Positions 26,914-34,539 of a DNA stretch of 64,000 nucleotides are shown here, one piece after another. Each line of letters starts with the position of its first letter. Position 1 is the stretch's first letter. Origin of the DNA: Ktedonobacteraceae bacterium (GTDB lineage: Bacteria; Chloroflexota; Ktedonobacteria; Ktedonobacterales; Ktedonobacteraceae). The notes beneath the pieces were generated by a model, which was not told the DNA's origin, made no database searches, and saw only the letters and a program-made list of their open reading frames with translations. The translations under genes were made by a program, and so were the position numbers. The stretch is from assembly GCA_035653615.1 (NCBI GenBank), contig DASRBN010000022.1, positions 1 through 64,000 of the forward strand, read 5' to 3'.

Positions 26914-28894
26914 TCAATGGCGTATTCTCGTAGTTGAAGATGAGCAGAATCTCAACCGTTCTAGGATAGAACTCCTGCGTAAGGATGGCTATGCCGTCCA
27001 GGGAGTGGCGAACGGTGCTGAGGCGATTCGGCTCCTGTGGACCGAAAACTACGATGTGGTGATCTGCGACCAGAAAATGCCAGACGTGGATGGGTTAGAG
27101 TTCTTGCAGTGGATGCGAGCTTTTCGCCCTGATACACGCATGATCATGATTGCCTCCGCTGATTCCTCTATCACGCGAACGCAAGCTCTGGAGGGCGGTG
27201 TCGTTAGCTACCTGTTGAAGCCGGTAGATATCCATGTCCTCAAAGAAGAGTTGCGACGCCTGCTCCAGCAGACGGGGTTTTCTGCCAGCCTGGACTCCTT
27301 TGATTTACTCGACCTGATCCAGATCATCTCCATGAGCCACAAAACGATTGCGCTGGTGGTCAATACCGGGTTACAAGAAATGGGTACCCTGCGATTTCGG
27401 AATGGAGAATTGGTCTGGGCGGAATATGGCATGTTGCGTGGAGAGGAAGCCTTTTTCGCGCTGGCAGCATATAAAAATGGTACGGTCATACACCAGCCCT
27501 GGAATGGGCATATAGTATCCAATGTAACGCAACCCCTATCACGTCTGATTCTTCAGGCGCTCCAGTATCGCACCAAGTATGCGACTGTACAGCAACTGAG
27601 CGGCGAGCAGGAAGCAATCAGGCCCGCAGAGGTGCGCCAGGATGTAATAGACGATAGTCCTTTCCTTGTTCTATCAGAGGCCCCGCCGCCCGGTGCAGTT
27701 GATCCGGCGACCCCTATCACGCCGCTTATGCTGCCAGAAATAGAACCTGCCGCAGAGCCTGCCGTTGCGGCATCTCCTCAACCGGTAGCCAGTGAAGAAA
27801 AGGAATGGTGGCAAGAATCAAACGAACATAGAAGAATGATCCGTTCGCAGAAGGCGTACCGTGGAGAGGATGCCGCGGCTGCATCACCATCTCCCGGCAA
27901 TGGGCATAAGAGCAATAGTGATTTCCCTGCCGCGAGTATTTCGCCCTCTACAGCACGCCGGACAAATGCCGGCCAACGAACCGATCTGCCGGGATGGTTG
28001 TTAGAACAGCCAACGCAGTTTGATCTGCCCGCGATGCGCCTGAAACCTTCCGCGGCTACCGGCCATATACCCGCAACACCATTTCAAAAGCCGGTAAAGC
28101 CTTCACCCGCGGAGTGGCAACCACCGCAGGCGAATCCAAAAGAAGGGGAGCCACCAACTCCCAGGCAAATGACCGGCCCGCAGCCGGTACCAAAAACAGG
28201 CAGCGGACCTCAACCCCGGATTGCCAGGCAAAATATCTATAAAACAGCGAACGAGGCGGCGTCTCCTGAATGGCAATTGCCGGAAGATAATAACGCGACC
28301 ACCTTACGTCCTGGAGAGAGGCTTAAGAGTCTTACTCGCAAAACTGATGACTTGCATGCGGACGCTCTATACCAGCAGCATACTCCAGTTGTTGGGAAAG
28401 GCGATGCGCCCTCTCTAAATGGAAACCATGCGGTAGATCGAGCAGCCCCGCATCGGGAAGCCGGGGTAGCGCCGCTCTGGGGAGCGAATGGCTCGTCCAA
28501 TGGCTCTCTACACTCTCCCAGGCGCAACTATGCTGCCCTCGTCGCCGCTCTGCAAACACTGGGTTATTCTGTGCCCGGTTTTATAGCTTCGGCAGTGGTC
28601 GGCCTTGATGGACAACCCATTGCGCAGGTAGCGGTTGACGACCTGGATATCTCGTTGATGTGCGACTCATTCAGCACGATCATGCGGGGAGCGCTGCTCT
28701 CATTGGATCAGGGTAAATGGGGCCAGCTTGAACAGACGGTCATTACAAGCGCTACTCATCATATCCTGTTACGCCTTGTTGGCAACGAGAAAGAAGCCTT
28801 TCAAGTGCTGATTACCACGCATGAAATGAATCCCGCAGAAAGCCTGGCCATCATGACAAATGTCGAGGTTGCTATTGCCTCTGCTTTGGGATAG
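26906..28894 (+). CDS. Response regulator with receiver, PATAN (DUF4388) and roadblock/LC7 domains
   Basis: A 662-residue cytoplasmic protein. The receiver domain (about 5-118) shows the acidic pair ED (11-12), phospho-acceptor Asp55 in VVICDQKMP and the Lys of LLKPVD. A PATAN/DUF4388 domain follows (about 120-230), with SFDLLDLIQII and GTLRFRNGELVWAEYG. A long Pro/Ala/Gln-rich disordered linker (about 235-540) leads to a C-terminal roadblock/LC7 domain (FIASAVVGLDGQPIAQV…). Receiver-PATAN proteins are often linked to surface motility or exopolysaccharide signalling, and roadblock domains bind small Ras-like GTPases; neither a histidine kinase nor a GTPase is adjacent. ATG 26894 is an alternative start; both lack a strong ribosome binding site. 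Confidence 0.88.
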   Translation: MANQWRILVVEDEQNLNRSRIELLRKDGYAVQGVANGAEAIRLLWTENYDVVICDQKMPDVDGLEFLQWMRAFRPDTRMIMIASADSSITRTQALEGGVVSYLLKPVDIHVLKEELRRLLQQTGFSASLDSFDLLDLIQIISMSHKTIALVVNTGLQEMGTLRFRNGELVWAEYGMLRGEEAFFALAAYKNGTVIHQPWNGHIVSNVTQPLSRLILQALQYRTKYATVQQLSGEQEAIRPAEVRQDVIDDSPFLVLSEAPPPGAVDPATPITPLMLPEIEPAAEPAVAASPQPVASEEKEWWQESNEHRRMIRSQKAYRGEDAAAASPSPGNGHKSNSDFPAASISPSTARRTNAGQRTDLPGWLLEQPTQFDLPAMRLKPSAATGHIPATPFQKPVKPSPAEWQPPQANPKEGEPPTPRQMTGPQPVPKTGSGPQPRIARQNIYKTANEAASPEWQLPEDNNATTLRPGERLKSLTRKTDDLHADALYQQHTPVVGKGDAPSLNGNHAVDRAAPHREAGVAPLWGANGSSNGSLHSPRRNYAALVAALQTLGYSVPGFIASAVVGLDGQPIAQVAVDDLDISLMCDSFSTIMRGALLSLDQGKWGQLEQTVITSATHHILLRLVGNEKEAFQVLITTHEMNPAESLAIMTNVEVAIASALG

Positions 28895-28926
28895 GGACCA
28901 GCGCAGAGGCCTGGATGGAGAGACTT

Positions 28927-29046
28927 GTGAGCGAAACGAAACTACCACCAACTGAAGAAGAGAGACGCAATCACCGCTTTTCGTTCATTGTGGGTATGCT
29001 GATTGCGCTGGCGATCATCATCATTTTTGTCCTACTCTTCCATTAG
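28927..29046 (+). CDS. Small single-pass membrane protein (39 residues)
   Basis: GTG 28927 preceded by GGAG (28917-28920, six-base spacing) opens a 39-codon frame. A polar, charged N-terminus (SETKLPPTEEERRNHRF) is followed by one strong hydrophobic segment (about 19-38) ending in FH. It starts 32 bases after the response-regulator stop and is co-directional, so it may be its last cistron. Its 3' end overlaps the end of the pspA gene on the other strand by 15 bases. The topology suggests a small regulator or anchor, but no family is recognised. Confidence 0.65.
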   Translation: MSETKLPPTEEERRNHRFSFIVGMLIALAIIIIFVLLFH

Positions 29047-29883
29047 CTTTTTGATGCGCGCAATATCGAGTTCTTGCGCGGTATTGCTCGATGGTTTAGA
29101 CGGAGAAGATGGCCGCTCAAGTTTGTGCCCCGGGCGTTTCTTTGCCGGCGTGCCATTTTGTGGCTGGGGAGATATCAGCGGTGAAAGATGAGGGTTCCCT
29201 TCATCCAGGAGCGGAGTCTCGTTCGACAAGCTTGCCTGCGTTTTGAGGTCTTTCAACTGCTGCTCGACGATCTGCTCATCTGAAAGCTGGTCCAGCTGCA
29301 TATCCAGGTTTCGTTTGTGCAACTCTGCCATAGCACGGGCGCGCGCTTCTGCCTCTATCACAGCATCCTGGGCACGATTTGCCCGCTCCCTATCTTTCTG
29401 GCTGCCGGTTTTCCCAAGCGCATCGAAGACCCGTTGTTGCAGTAGCGCATTGCGCCTGCGCGTAACGAGCAGGTCGATAGTTGTTTCTACCTCAGAAATT
29501 TTGGCTTCGAGCTGGCGTAGGGCGCTCCTCATTGTTATGACCAGCTGCTCCTGTTCCTGCTGCTGCTGTTCGTAGCGCTGAGCCTGCCTGATATATTCAT
29601 TGTAGTGTGTAAGCGCGTCTCGTGCTGCCGGATCATTACTCTGCCGGATGGCCTGCTCTGCCTTCCTCATCCACGTTTGGGCCTCCGCCTTTCTCTCCTG
29701 GACGCGCGACTGTAACTTACGGCTCTGGGCGATAGCTGTGGCAACCTGCGTCTTGACCTGGACCAGTTGATTGCGCATATCAAGCTGAAGCTGGCGCAGA
29801 GCTTCTTCGGGATCGTCCGATTTCTCAACCACACTATTGAGATTGGCGCGCAACAAGGTGAGCACACGTTCCAGCAAGTTCAT
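29032..29883 (-). CDS. pspA: PspA/IM30 (Vipp1) family protein
   Basis: A 283-residue, almost entirely helical protein. LLERVLTLLRANLNSVVEK, DDPEEALRQLQLDMRNQL and the subsequent Lys/Gln/Glu-rich coiled coil match PspA/IM30 proteins, which coat and stabilise the inner membrane and are ESCRT-III relatives. A polar C-terminal extension (about 225-283) is longer than in E. coli PspA. It lies after the flotillin gene in the same direction, separated by a strong hairpin. Bacillus also links PspA-type and flotillin systems in envelope-stress responses, so a membrane-integrity operon is likely. Confidence 0.9.
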   Translation of the reverse strand: MNLLERVLTLLRANLNSVVEKSDDPEEALRQLQLDMRNQLVQVKTQVATAIAQSRKLQSRVQERKAEAQTWMRKAEQAIRQSNDPAARDALTHYNEYIRQAQRYEQQQQEQEQLVITMRSALRQLEAKISEVETTIDLLVTRRRNALLQQRVFDALGKTGSQKDRERANRAQDAVIEAEARARAMAELHKRNLDMQLDQLSDEQIVEQQLKDLKTQASLSNETPLLDEGNPHLSPLISPQPQNGTPAKKRPGHKLERPSSPSKPSSNTAQELDIARIKKLMEE

Positions 29884-29950
29884 TTAGGTCTCTCCCAGAT
29901 GATTCATTTGTTACAAATACTCTCACCTATCCTCCTGGAAAGGTATAGGC

Positions 29951-30012
29951 ATTCCAAAAATGGGAATTTGTACGTGACACAGATTACGCTGAGCAATCTG
30001 CGCCACGTACAA
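29951..30012 (-). promoter_or_regulatory. Strong hairpins between flotillin and pspA genes
   Basis: 29968-29976 (TTGTACGTG) and 30004-30012 pair perfectly over nine bases, and inside them CAGATT/AATCTG (29980-29985, 29995-30000) pair over six. An adjacent ATTCC/GGAAT stem covers 29951-29967. There is no T-run, so partial attenuation, RNA processing or protection of the flotillin message fit better than simple termination. Confidence 0.55.
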
Positions 30013-30032
30013 TGTTCGGCTGATTCCTGCGC

Positions 30033-31589
30033 TTATTCGGCTGCTGTAGTGTCGACGGTAGCCCCGGTGCTGTTCGCGCTGGCATTCGCTCCATTTGCGC
30101 TGCTCGCGCCATCCTGGCTATCTTGAGTAGACAGCGCGGGAACACGGCTCATCAGGTCGCCGATCCTGGTGCCACTGAGCAACTCGAAGAGCGCCGGTAC
30201 CTGCGCCACCATGTTCATGATGTCGCCGGTGATGCGGCTGGCTCCCATGCCATTGTTGCCGTTTCCGGTCGAGACAATCGTCACCTTGTCTACCTTGCTC
30301 AACGGCTCGGAAATGGCGCGTACAATTTCGGGCATTCCTGTGAGCAGCTTATCGAGAACGGCGGCCTGGTTGTATTCGTGGAATGCCGCGGCTTTGACTT
30401 TCATAGCCTCAGCTTCGGCTTCACCTTTAGCGCGGATGACCTCGGCTTCGGCCAGACCTCTGGCGCGGATGACTTCGGCTTCGGCCAGACCGCGAGCGCG
30501 ATTGGCCTCGGCGTCACCCATACCACGCGCCTTGGCGGCGTCGGCCTGGCCCTGAGCTTCCAGGATCAGGCGCTGGCGTTCTGCCTCAGCAACCGTCTCA
30601 ACGCGCCTGCGTTCTGCCTCGGCAGCCTTCTGGATTGTGGCTTGCAGCTCGAGTTCGCGACGCTGAATTTCGGCCTGTTGCACTTTGATTTGCGCCTGTT
30701 TCTCTACCTCGGTTACTTTGACCGCCTCGGCGATGACCTGCTGCTGCATCATGTTGGCCTGAATATCATATGCCTTATCGGCGGAAGCCTGCTGCTTCTT
30801 TACTTCTGCATCGAAAGCCGCTTTTTTCAGTGACAGATTACGCTGCGACTCCGCTTGCAGTGCCAGTGACTCGGTCTCAGCCTTCACACGCTCTTGATCT
30901 GCTGCTGACTTCGCAACAGCTGCCTCGCGAGCGGCATTGGCCTGCTGAATCTGCGTATCGCGTTGTGCCAGCGCCGAGGCAATATCCGCCTGCTTGCGAA
31001 TCTGCACGATCTGCGGGCGGCCCATGTTCGAGATGTAATCGTTCTTATCGCGTACATCTTTAATGGTGAAGGAGATGACTTCCAGACCCATCTTCTCCAT
31101 ATCGGGAGTCACGGTCTTGAGCATCTTGGCACCGACGTTCTCAGGGTCTTTGACCAGGTCCTCAACGGTCAACTGGCCGACGATACCGCGCAGGTGGCCT
31201 TCCATTACCAGGCGGATCAACGCTTCGCGTTCCTCCTGGCGTTTGCTGAGAAACTGCTCGGCGGCGGTTTTGACGCTCTCTTCGTCCGAACGTACCTTGA
31301 TCTGGGTGACGGCCTCAACATTGACGGCCACGCCCTGTGTCGTGTACAGGTCCTGCGATGGGGCAACGTCAAAGGACATCAGCTCGAGCGAGAAATCCTG
31401 GGCGCGTTGGTAAAGGGGAATTACGAAGTGCGAACCACCCGTAATCACTTTAGTACCCCCTGCTCCATAAACGATCAGCGCCTGGTTGGGGCCAACCTTA
31501 CGCAACAATCGCCCGATGGTCTGGATAACAATAATCACAACAACAACAATGGCGATGACGCCAACGATTAAAAGAACAATGGGATCCAT
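30033..31589 (-). CDS. Flotillin-like SPFH/Band 7 protein
   Basis: A 518-residue membrane-associated scaffold. One N-terminal hydrophobic segment (about 5-25), an SPFH domain (about 30-200; KVGPNQALIVYG…) and a long coiled coil with repeated EAEVIRARGLAEAE-like units (about 330-400) are the hallmarks of bacterial flotillins (FloT/YuaG). The C-terminus is Ala/Ser/Asn-rich. AAAGGAG precedes the ATG. The upstream NfeD-like gene corresponds to the YuaF-YuaG pairing of Bacillus. Flotillins organise membrane microdomains and control membrane fluidity. Confidence 0.93.
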   Translation of the reverse strand: MDPIVLLIVGVIAIVVVVIIVIQTIGRLLRKVGPNQALIVYGAGGTKVITGGSHFVIPLYQRAQDFSLELMSFDVAPSQDLYTTQGVAVNVEAVTQIKVRSDEESVKTAAEQFLSKRQEEREALIRLVMEGHLRGIVGQLTVEDLVKDPENVGAKMLKTVTPDMEKMGLEVISFTIKDVRDKNDYISNMGRPQIVQIRKQADIASALAQRDTQIQQANAAREAAVAKSAADQERVKAETESLALQAESQRNLSLKKAAFDAEVKKQQASADKAYDIQANMMQQQVIAEAVKVTEVEKQAQIKVQQAEIQRRELELQATIQKAAEAERRRVETVAEAERQRLILEAQGQADAAKARGMGDAEANRARGLAEAEVIRARGLAEAEVIRAKGEAEAEAMKVKAAAFHEYNQAAVLDKLLTGMPEIVRAISEPLSKVDKVTIVSTGNGNNGMGASRITGDIMNMVAQVPALFELLSGTRIGDLMSRVPALSTQDSQDGASSANGANASANSTGATVDTTAAE

Positions 31590-31679
31590 AGAATACTACT
31601 CCTTTTCTTCTCGTCTTTACCCATCGGGGCAACGCTTGTAGTCGCCCACGTGTGCCACATCGGGTGAGACGTGTAACGC

Positions 31680-32474
31680 TTATTGTGGATCTTTTCGTTT
31701 GATCAATTGCGTGTCTGGTTGATTAGATTCCTCAAGCAATGAACGTAACTTTTCTAACTCATCCGGTGCCGGTGAATTAAAGTGCGTTTCCTCCTCATTG
31801 ATAAAATGATCCCAGGTATCAACTTCCGCAACGCCGTGCGCGTAGTTAATCACGACTACTTCTGTATCGCGCTCGATACGTCGTCCATCTGTGCTGCGAG
31901 CCGCGATGCTCTTGCGCATGCCGCCCGGAGAAACGTAGAGGATTTCACCTATGCCCTGTTCCGGTATAGTCAGGCTGACTTTTCCGAGCAGACCTGTGCG
32001 ATCCGAGACATCCTGTATCGTCGCACCCTCGCTGTCCCCAAACAGGCGACTGAGCAAGAGTAAGAGCAACGCGGCGATAATTATTCCACTGGCGCCTGCC
32101 AGCACCAGCGTCACAGCAGACATCAGGTGGCCGGCAGTGTGAAACAGGTAGCCGAAGAATCCGAATCCCAGCAGGAAAAACATCACCGAGGTGATGTTGA
32201 CGTAAGAGAAAAAGGTTGCCAATCCTCCTGCTGAGTTATGCGCTGTGGAAGTATGGGCGTGCGCGTTTGTCGCGGGGGCATGAGCTATCGCATGACCATG
32301 AGCCGAGGTGTGCATCACTGCTGTATGATGGCCCACATGCACCCCTGTATGGTGTCCGGGACTATGCGCACTGCCATGCCCAAGGTTCCCCAGCAGGGCA
32401 GTCACGATGAAGAAGAGCAGCCCGACGAGGAAACAGGCAATAAAAACAAGTGATAACGGGTCGGTCGCAATCAT
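31680..32474 (-). CDS. NfeD-like (YuaF-type) membrane protein with His-rich loop
   Basis: A 264-residue protein with a hydrophobic N-terminal segment (about 9-29), a striking His-rich loop (about 33-80, more than 15 His), two further membrane segments (about 88-110 and 120-142) and a cytoplasmic OB-like domain (GLLGKVSLTIPEQGIGEI…EVVVINYAHGVAEV) typical of short NfeD/YuaF proteins that partner flotillins. GGAGGG stands eight bases before the ATG, which overlaps the preceding stop (ATGA). The His-rich loop might bind metal ions; it is not part of the usual family architecture that I know. Confidence 0.82.
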   Translation of the reverse strand: MIATDPLSLVFIACFLVGLLFFIVTALLGNLGHGSAHSPGHHTGVHVGHHTAVMHTSAHGHAIAHAPATNAHAHTSTAHNSAGGLATFFSYVNITSVMFFLLGFGFFGYLFHTAGHLMSAVTLVLAGASGIIIAALLLLLLSRLFGDSEGATIQDVSDRTGLLGKVSLTIPEQGIGEILYVSPGGMRKSIAARSTDGRRIERDTEVVVINYAHGVAEVDTWDHFINEEETHFNSPAPDELEKLRSLLEESNQPDTQLIKRKDPQ

Positions 32475-32800
32475 AAGATGTTCCCTCCTTTATATTCGGA
32501 AACATTTTTAGCACATGTACGGGAACGGTCCATACGTTCAATCAGACCAACAATACTGGTCAGTATACCAGATATGCCTAGAACCACTGCAAGCAACAGG
32601 CAAAGCAATTGAGATGGCATACCTATCAACGCCAGGAGTGGAAATAGATTGTTCGTATAGAAGCTGGCAATAAGCAGGAGAAGCGTGCATCCTGATAGCG
32701 TTAAGGGCACCAATACTGGATGCCTTCTTAGCAGAGCATGCCGTTGCAGCCTGCTCATGCCCTGTTGGCCAGAGGGGGGGATATGCTGGCCCTGGATCAT
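32471..32800 (-). CDS. Small membrane protein, first gene of the flotillin operon
   Basis: A 109-residue protein with a polar N-terminus and two hydrophobic segments (about 34-50 and 58-85), followed by a basic tail (ERMDRSRT). ATG 32800 is preferred to 32836 because AAGGAG (32807-32812) lies six bases in front of it. Its stop overlaps the NfeD-like start. No family is recognised; position and coupling suggest a role with the NfeD-like protein and flotillin. A partial family-B repeat lies upstream around 32848. Confidence 0.6.
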   Translation of the reverse strand: MIQGQHIPPSGQQGMSRLQRHALLRRHPVLVPLTLSGCTLLLLIASFYTNNLFPLLALIGMPSQLLCLLLAVVLGISGILTSIVGLIERMDRSRTCAKNVSEYKGGNIL

Positions 32801-32919
32801 AAGTGACTCCTTCGTTTCATCGAAAAGTAATGGCATTGTGACACGCTTGTAGGGGCGAACAGAAATTACCTCTACCCCAATACTATAGACGTAGTATCCT
32901 TACAAAATTACAATCTCGC

Positions 32920-33423
32920 TCAGGCAGCATCATCCGGTTCCGGCTCATCACCCGGTTCTGTTTTAATGGCGCTCAAGAGGGTTTCTAATGCCTCAAGAGG
33001 TATATCCATCAGCTCATAGAAAAGCGCAATATAACGGCGCGGTTCCTCGACGCCCGCAAGTCGTTCGAAAAATGCCTGGATCACGGGTTCGGCATGCCAT
33101 TCTTCTGCGCTTGCCTCCAGCCAGGTAATCAGGCGGTCGCTTTCATCCTGTATATCAGTCATCAGATCAGTGCTATAATCAGGAGGATCACTCACCAGGT
33201 ATCCTGGATGCACCTTAAAAAATCGCGACAGTAGATCGCGGCTCGATGCGGTCAAATGGACTCTTTTCCCGTTCTCTATTTGTGACAGGTATGCCTGGCT
33301 AATGCTTTCATTTAGCTCCTCTTGCATTGCTTTCACAACTTCCATCTGCGTCATTGGCCGGTTATAGCCGCGTAGCTCGCCCTCGACCTCGCGCAAGTGT
33401 TTGATTTTCTCAGAAAGGTTCAT
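32920..33423 (-). CDS. XRE-family DNA-binding regulator
   Basis: A 167-residue protein with an N-terminal helix-turn-helix (about 5-70; MTQMEVVKAMQEE…ISQAYLSQIENGKR) of the Cro/C1 type and a helical C-terminal domain with an acidic tail (EPGDEPEPDDAA), possibly for dimerisation or sensing. ATG 33423 is chosen because a promoter at 33462-33490 puts the earlier in-frame codon (33462) inside the -10 box, and GAGGATAG precedes 33423. It is divergent from the glycosyltransferase gene, which it may regulate, and may regulate itself. Confidence 0.87.
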   Translation of the reverse strand: MNLSEKIKHLREVEGELRGYNRPMTQMEVVKAMQEELNESISQAYLSQIENGKRVHLTASSRDLLSRFFKVHPGYLVSDPPDYSTDLMTDIQDESDRLITWLEASAEEWHAEPVIQAFFERLAGVEEPRRYIALFYELMDIPLEALETLLSAIKTEPGDEPEPDDAA

Positions 33424-33461
33424 TGTATTCTCTATCCTCACATAACTATCTGCTATACACA

Positions 33462-33490
33462 AATATAACTGATTGCTATGACTTTGTCAA
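33462..33490 (-). promoter_or_regulatory. Sigma70-type promoter of the XRE regulator
   Basis: On the minus strand TTGACA (33490-33485) and TATATT (33467-33462) are 17 bases apart. The start site would be near 33455. A divergent TATAAT at 33544-33549 may serve the glycosyltransferase gene, though its -35 region is poor. Confidence 0.75.
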
Positions 33491-33672
33491 GTAGGATTTG
33501 CTTACATCTATCATGGATTTTGCTCCCGTATCATAAGCTGTTGTATAATACGAGCGTATTGATTGGTCCCTCTGAATTCAGAAGAAACACGGAACTTTTA
33601 TCATTGGTTGTCGTTGATATTATCAAGAGTTTGGTGAAACGCGCTTTCGGGGGGGACCTGTCCCGGTTCAAT

Positions 33673-34509
33673 ATGCAGTTAGGAATATTCGCCTTGAAAA
33701 ATATGATCACGAGATGCAGCCTTTCCGCTGTTTTGCCGGCGCATAACGAGGAGGAGGCGATAGCCAGCACAGTGCATGGGGTCATCGACACACTTTCCGC
33801 CTGGATGCAAGACTTTGAGGTTATAGTTGTGGATGATGGCAGCCAGGATCGTACAGGCGTCATCCTGGATACTATCGCCGAGACGCATCCCTGCCTTAAA
33901 GTGATACGTCATGCTACCAATCAGGGATATGGCGCTGCTCTGGTGAGTGGCTTTGAGGCGGTTAGCAAAGACCTGGTTTTTTTCATGGATTCGGATGGCC
34001 AGTTTGACATCCATGACCTGGAGCGTTTCTTCCCACTGCTTGAAGAATATGATGCTGTCCTGGGGTACCGCATGAACCGCCAGGATACGTGGATGCGCAA
34101 GTTGAACGCCTGGGGCTGGAAAATACTGGTGGGCATGGTTTTTGGGGTCTACGTGCGTGACGTGGATTGTGCATTCAAGCTGTATCCGGCCCAATTTTTC
34201 CGCGAGCACCGCCTGGAGACGCGGGGGGCCATGATCAATACCGAGATCCTCTATAAGTTTATTCGCGCGGGCTATACTTATACGCAGGTCGGTGTGCATC
34301 ACCTGCCGCGCAAGGGCGGTCGCGCCACCGGCGCCAAACCGGCGGTGATTATGCGGGCATTTCGTGAACTGGTCGTCTTCGCCTGGAAATGGCATCGCGA
34401 AGAGAAAATGCAGGAGCGCGAGCAAGAGAAATTACTTCGAACACAGAAAAAAACGCGCCTGCCAGCGGTCGAGGTCCAGGCCGAGAAGGTCAAATCGCCC
34501 GATGTGTAG
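33673..34509 (+). CDS. Family 2 glycosyltransferase (dolichyl-phosphate mannosyltransferase-like)
   Basis: A 278-residue GT-A enzyme. SAVLPAHNEEEAI, VVDDGSQDRTG, MDSDGQFD (DxD-type metal site) and the GYR…R acceptor region match GT2 proteins acting on polyprenyl phosphates. There is no C-terminal membrane domain, and the C-terminus is basic and helical (EEKMQEREQEKLLRTQKK). The frame is open upstream to 33478, but that part covers the divergent XRE promoter and is not protein-like, so ATG 33673 (or 33703) is more probable; neither has a strong ribosome binding site. The stop TAG lies in a family-B repeat. Confidence 0.88.
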   Translation: MQLGIFALKNMITRCSLSAVLPAHNEEEAIASTVHGVIDTLSAWMQDFEVIVVDDGSQDRTGVILDTIAETHPCLKVIRHATNQGYGAALVSGFEAVSKDLVFFMDSDGQFDIHDLERFFPLLEEYDAVLGYRMNRQDTWMRKLNAWGWKILVGMVFGVYVRDVDCAFKLYPAQFFREHRLETRGAMINTEILYKFIRAGYTYTQVGVHHLPRKGGRATGAKPAVIMRAFRELVVFAWKWHREEKMQEREQEKLLRTQKKTRLPAVEVQAEKVKSPDV

Positions 34510-34529
34510 GGGCGCCACAAGGGTCGCCC
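34506..34529 (+). repeat. Family-B palindromic repeat overlapping the glycosyltransferase stop codon
   Basis: GTAGGGGCGCCACAAGGGTC plus GCCC. The first TAG is the stop codon of the glycosyltransferase gene, as at 5249. It separates this gene from the convergent penicillin acylase gene. Confidence 0.6.
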
Positions 34530-34539
34530 GCCTGGACAA

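Noticed and set aside
30123-30833. 236-codon frame opposite the flotillin gene
   Set aside because: Its Gly/Phe/Leu repeats are the antisense of the flotillin coiled-coil repeats.
33478-33672. N-terminal extension of the glycosyltransferase
   Set aside because: It overlaps the divergent XRE promoter, includes a likely -10 box and does not resemble GT2 proteins.
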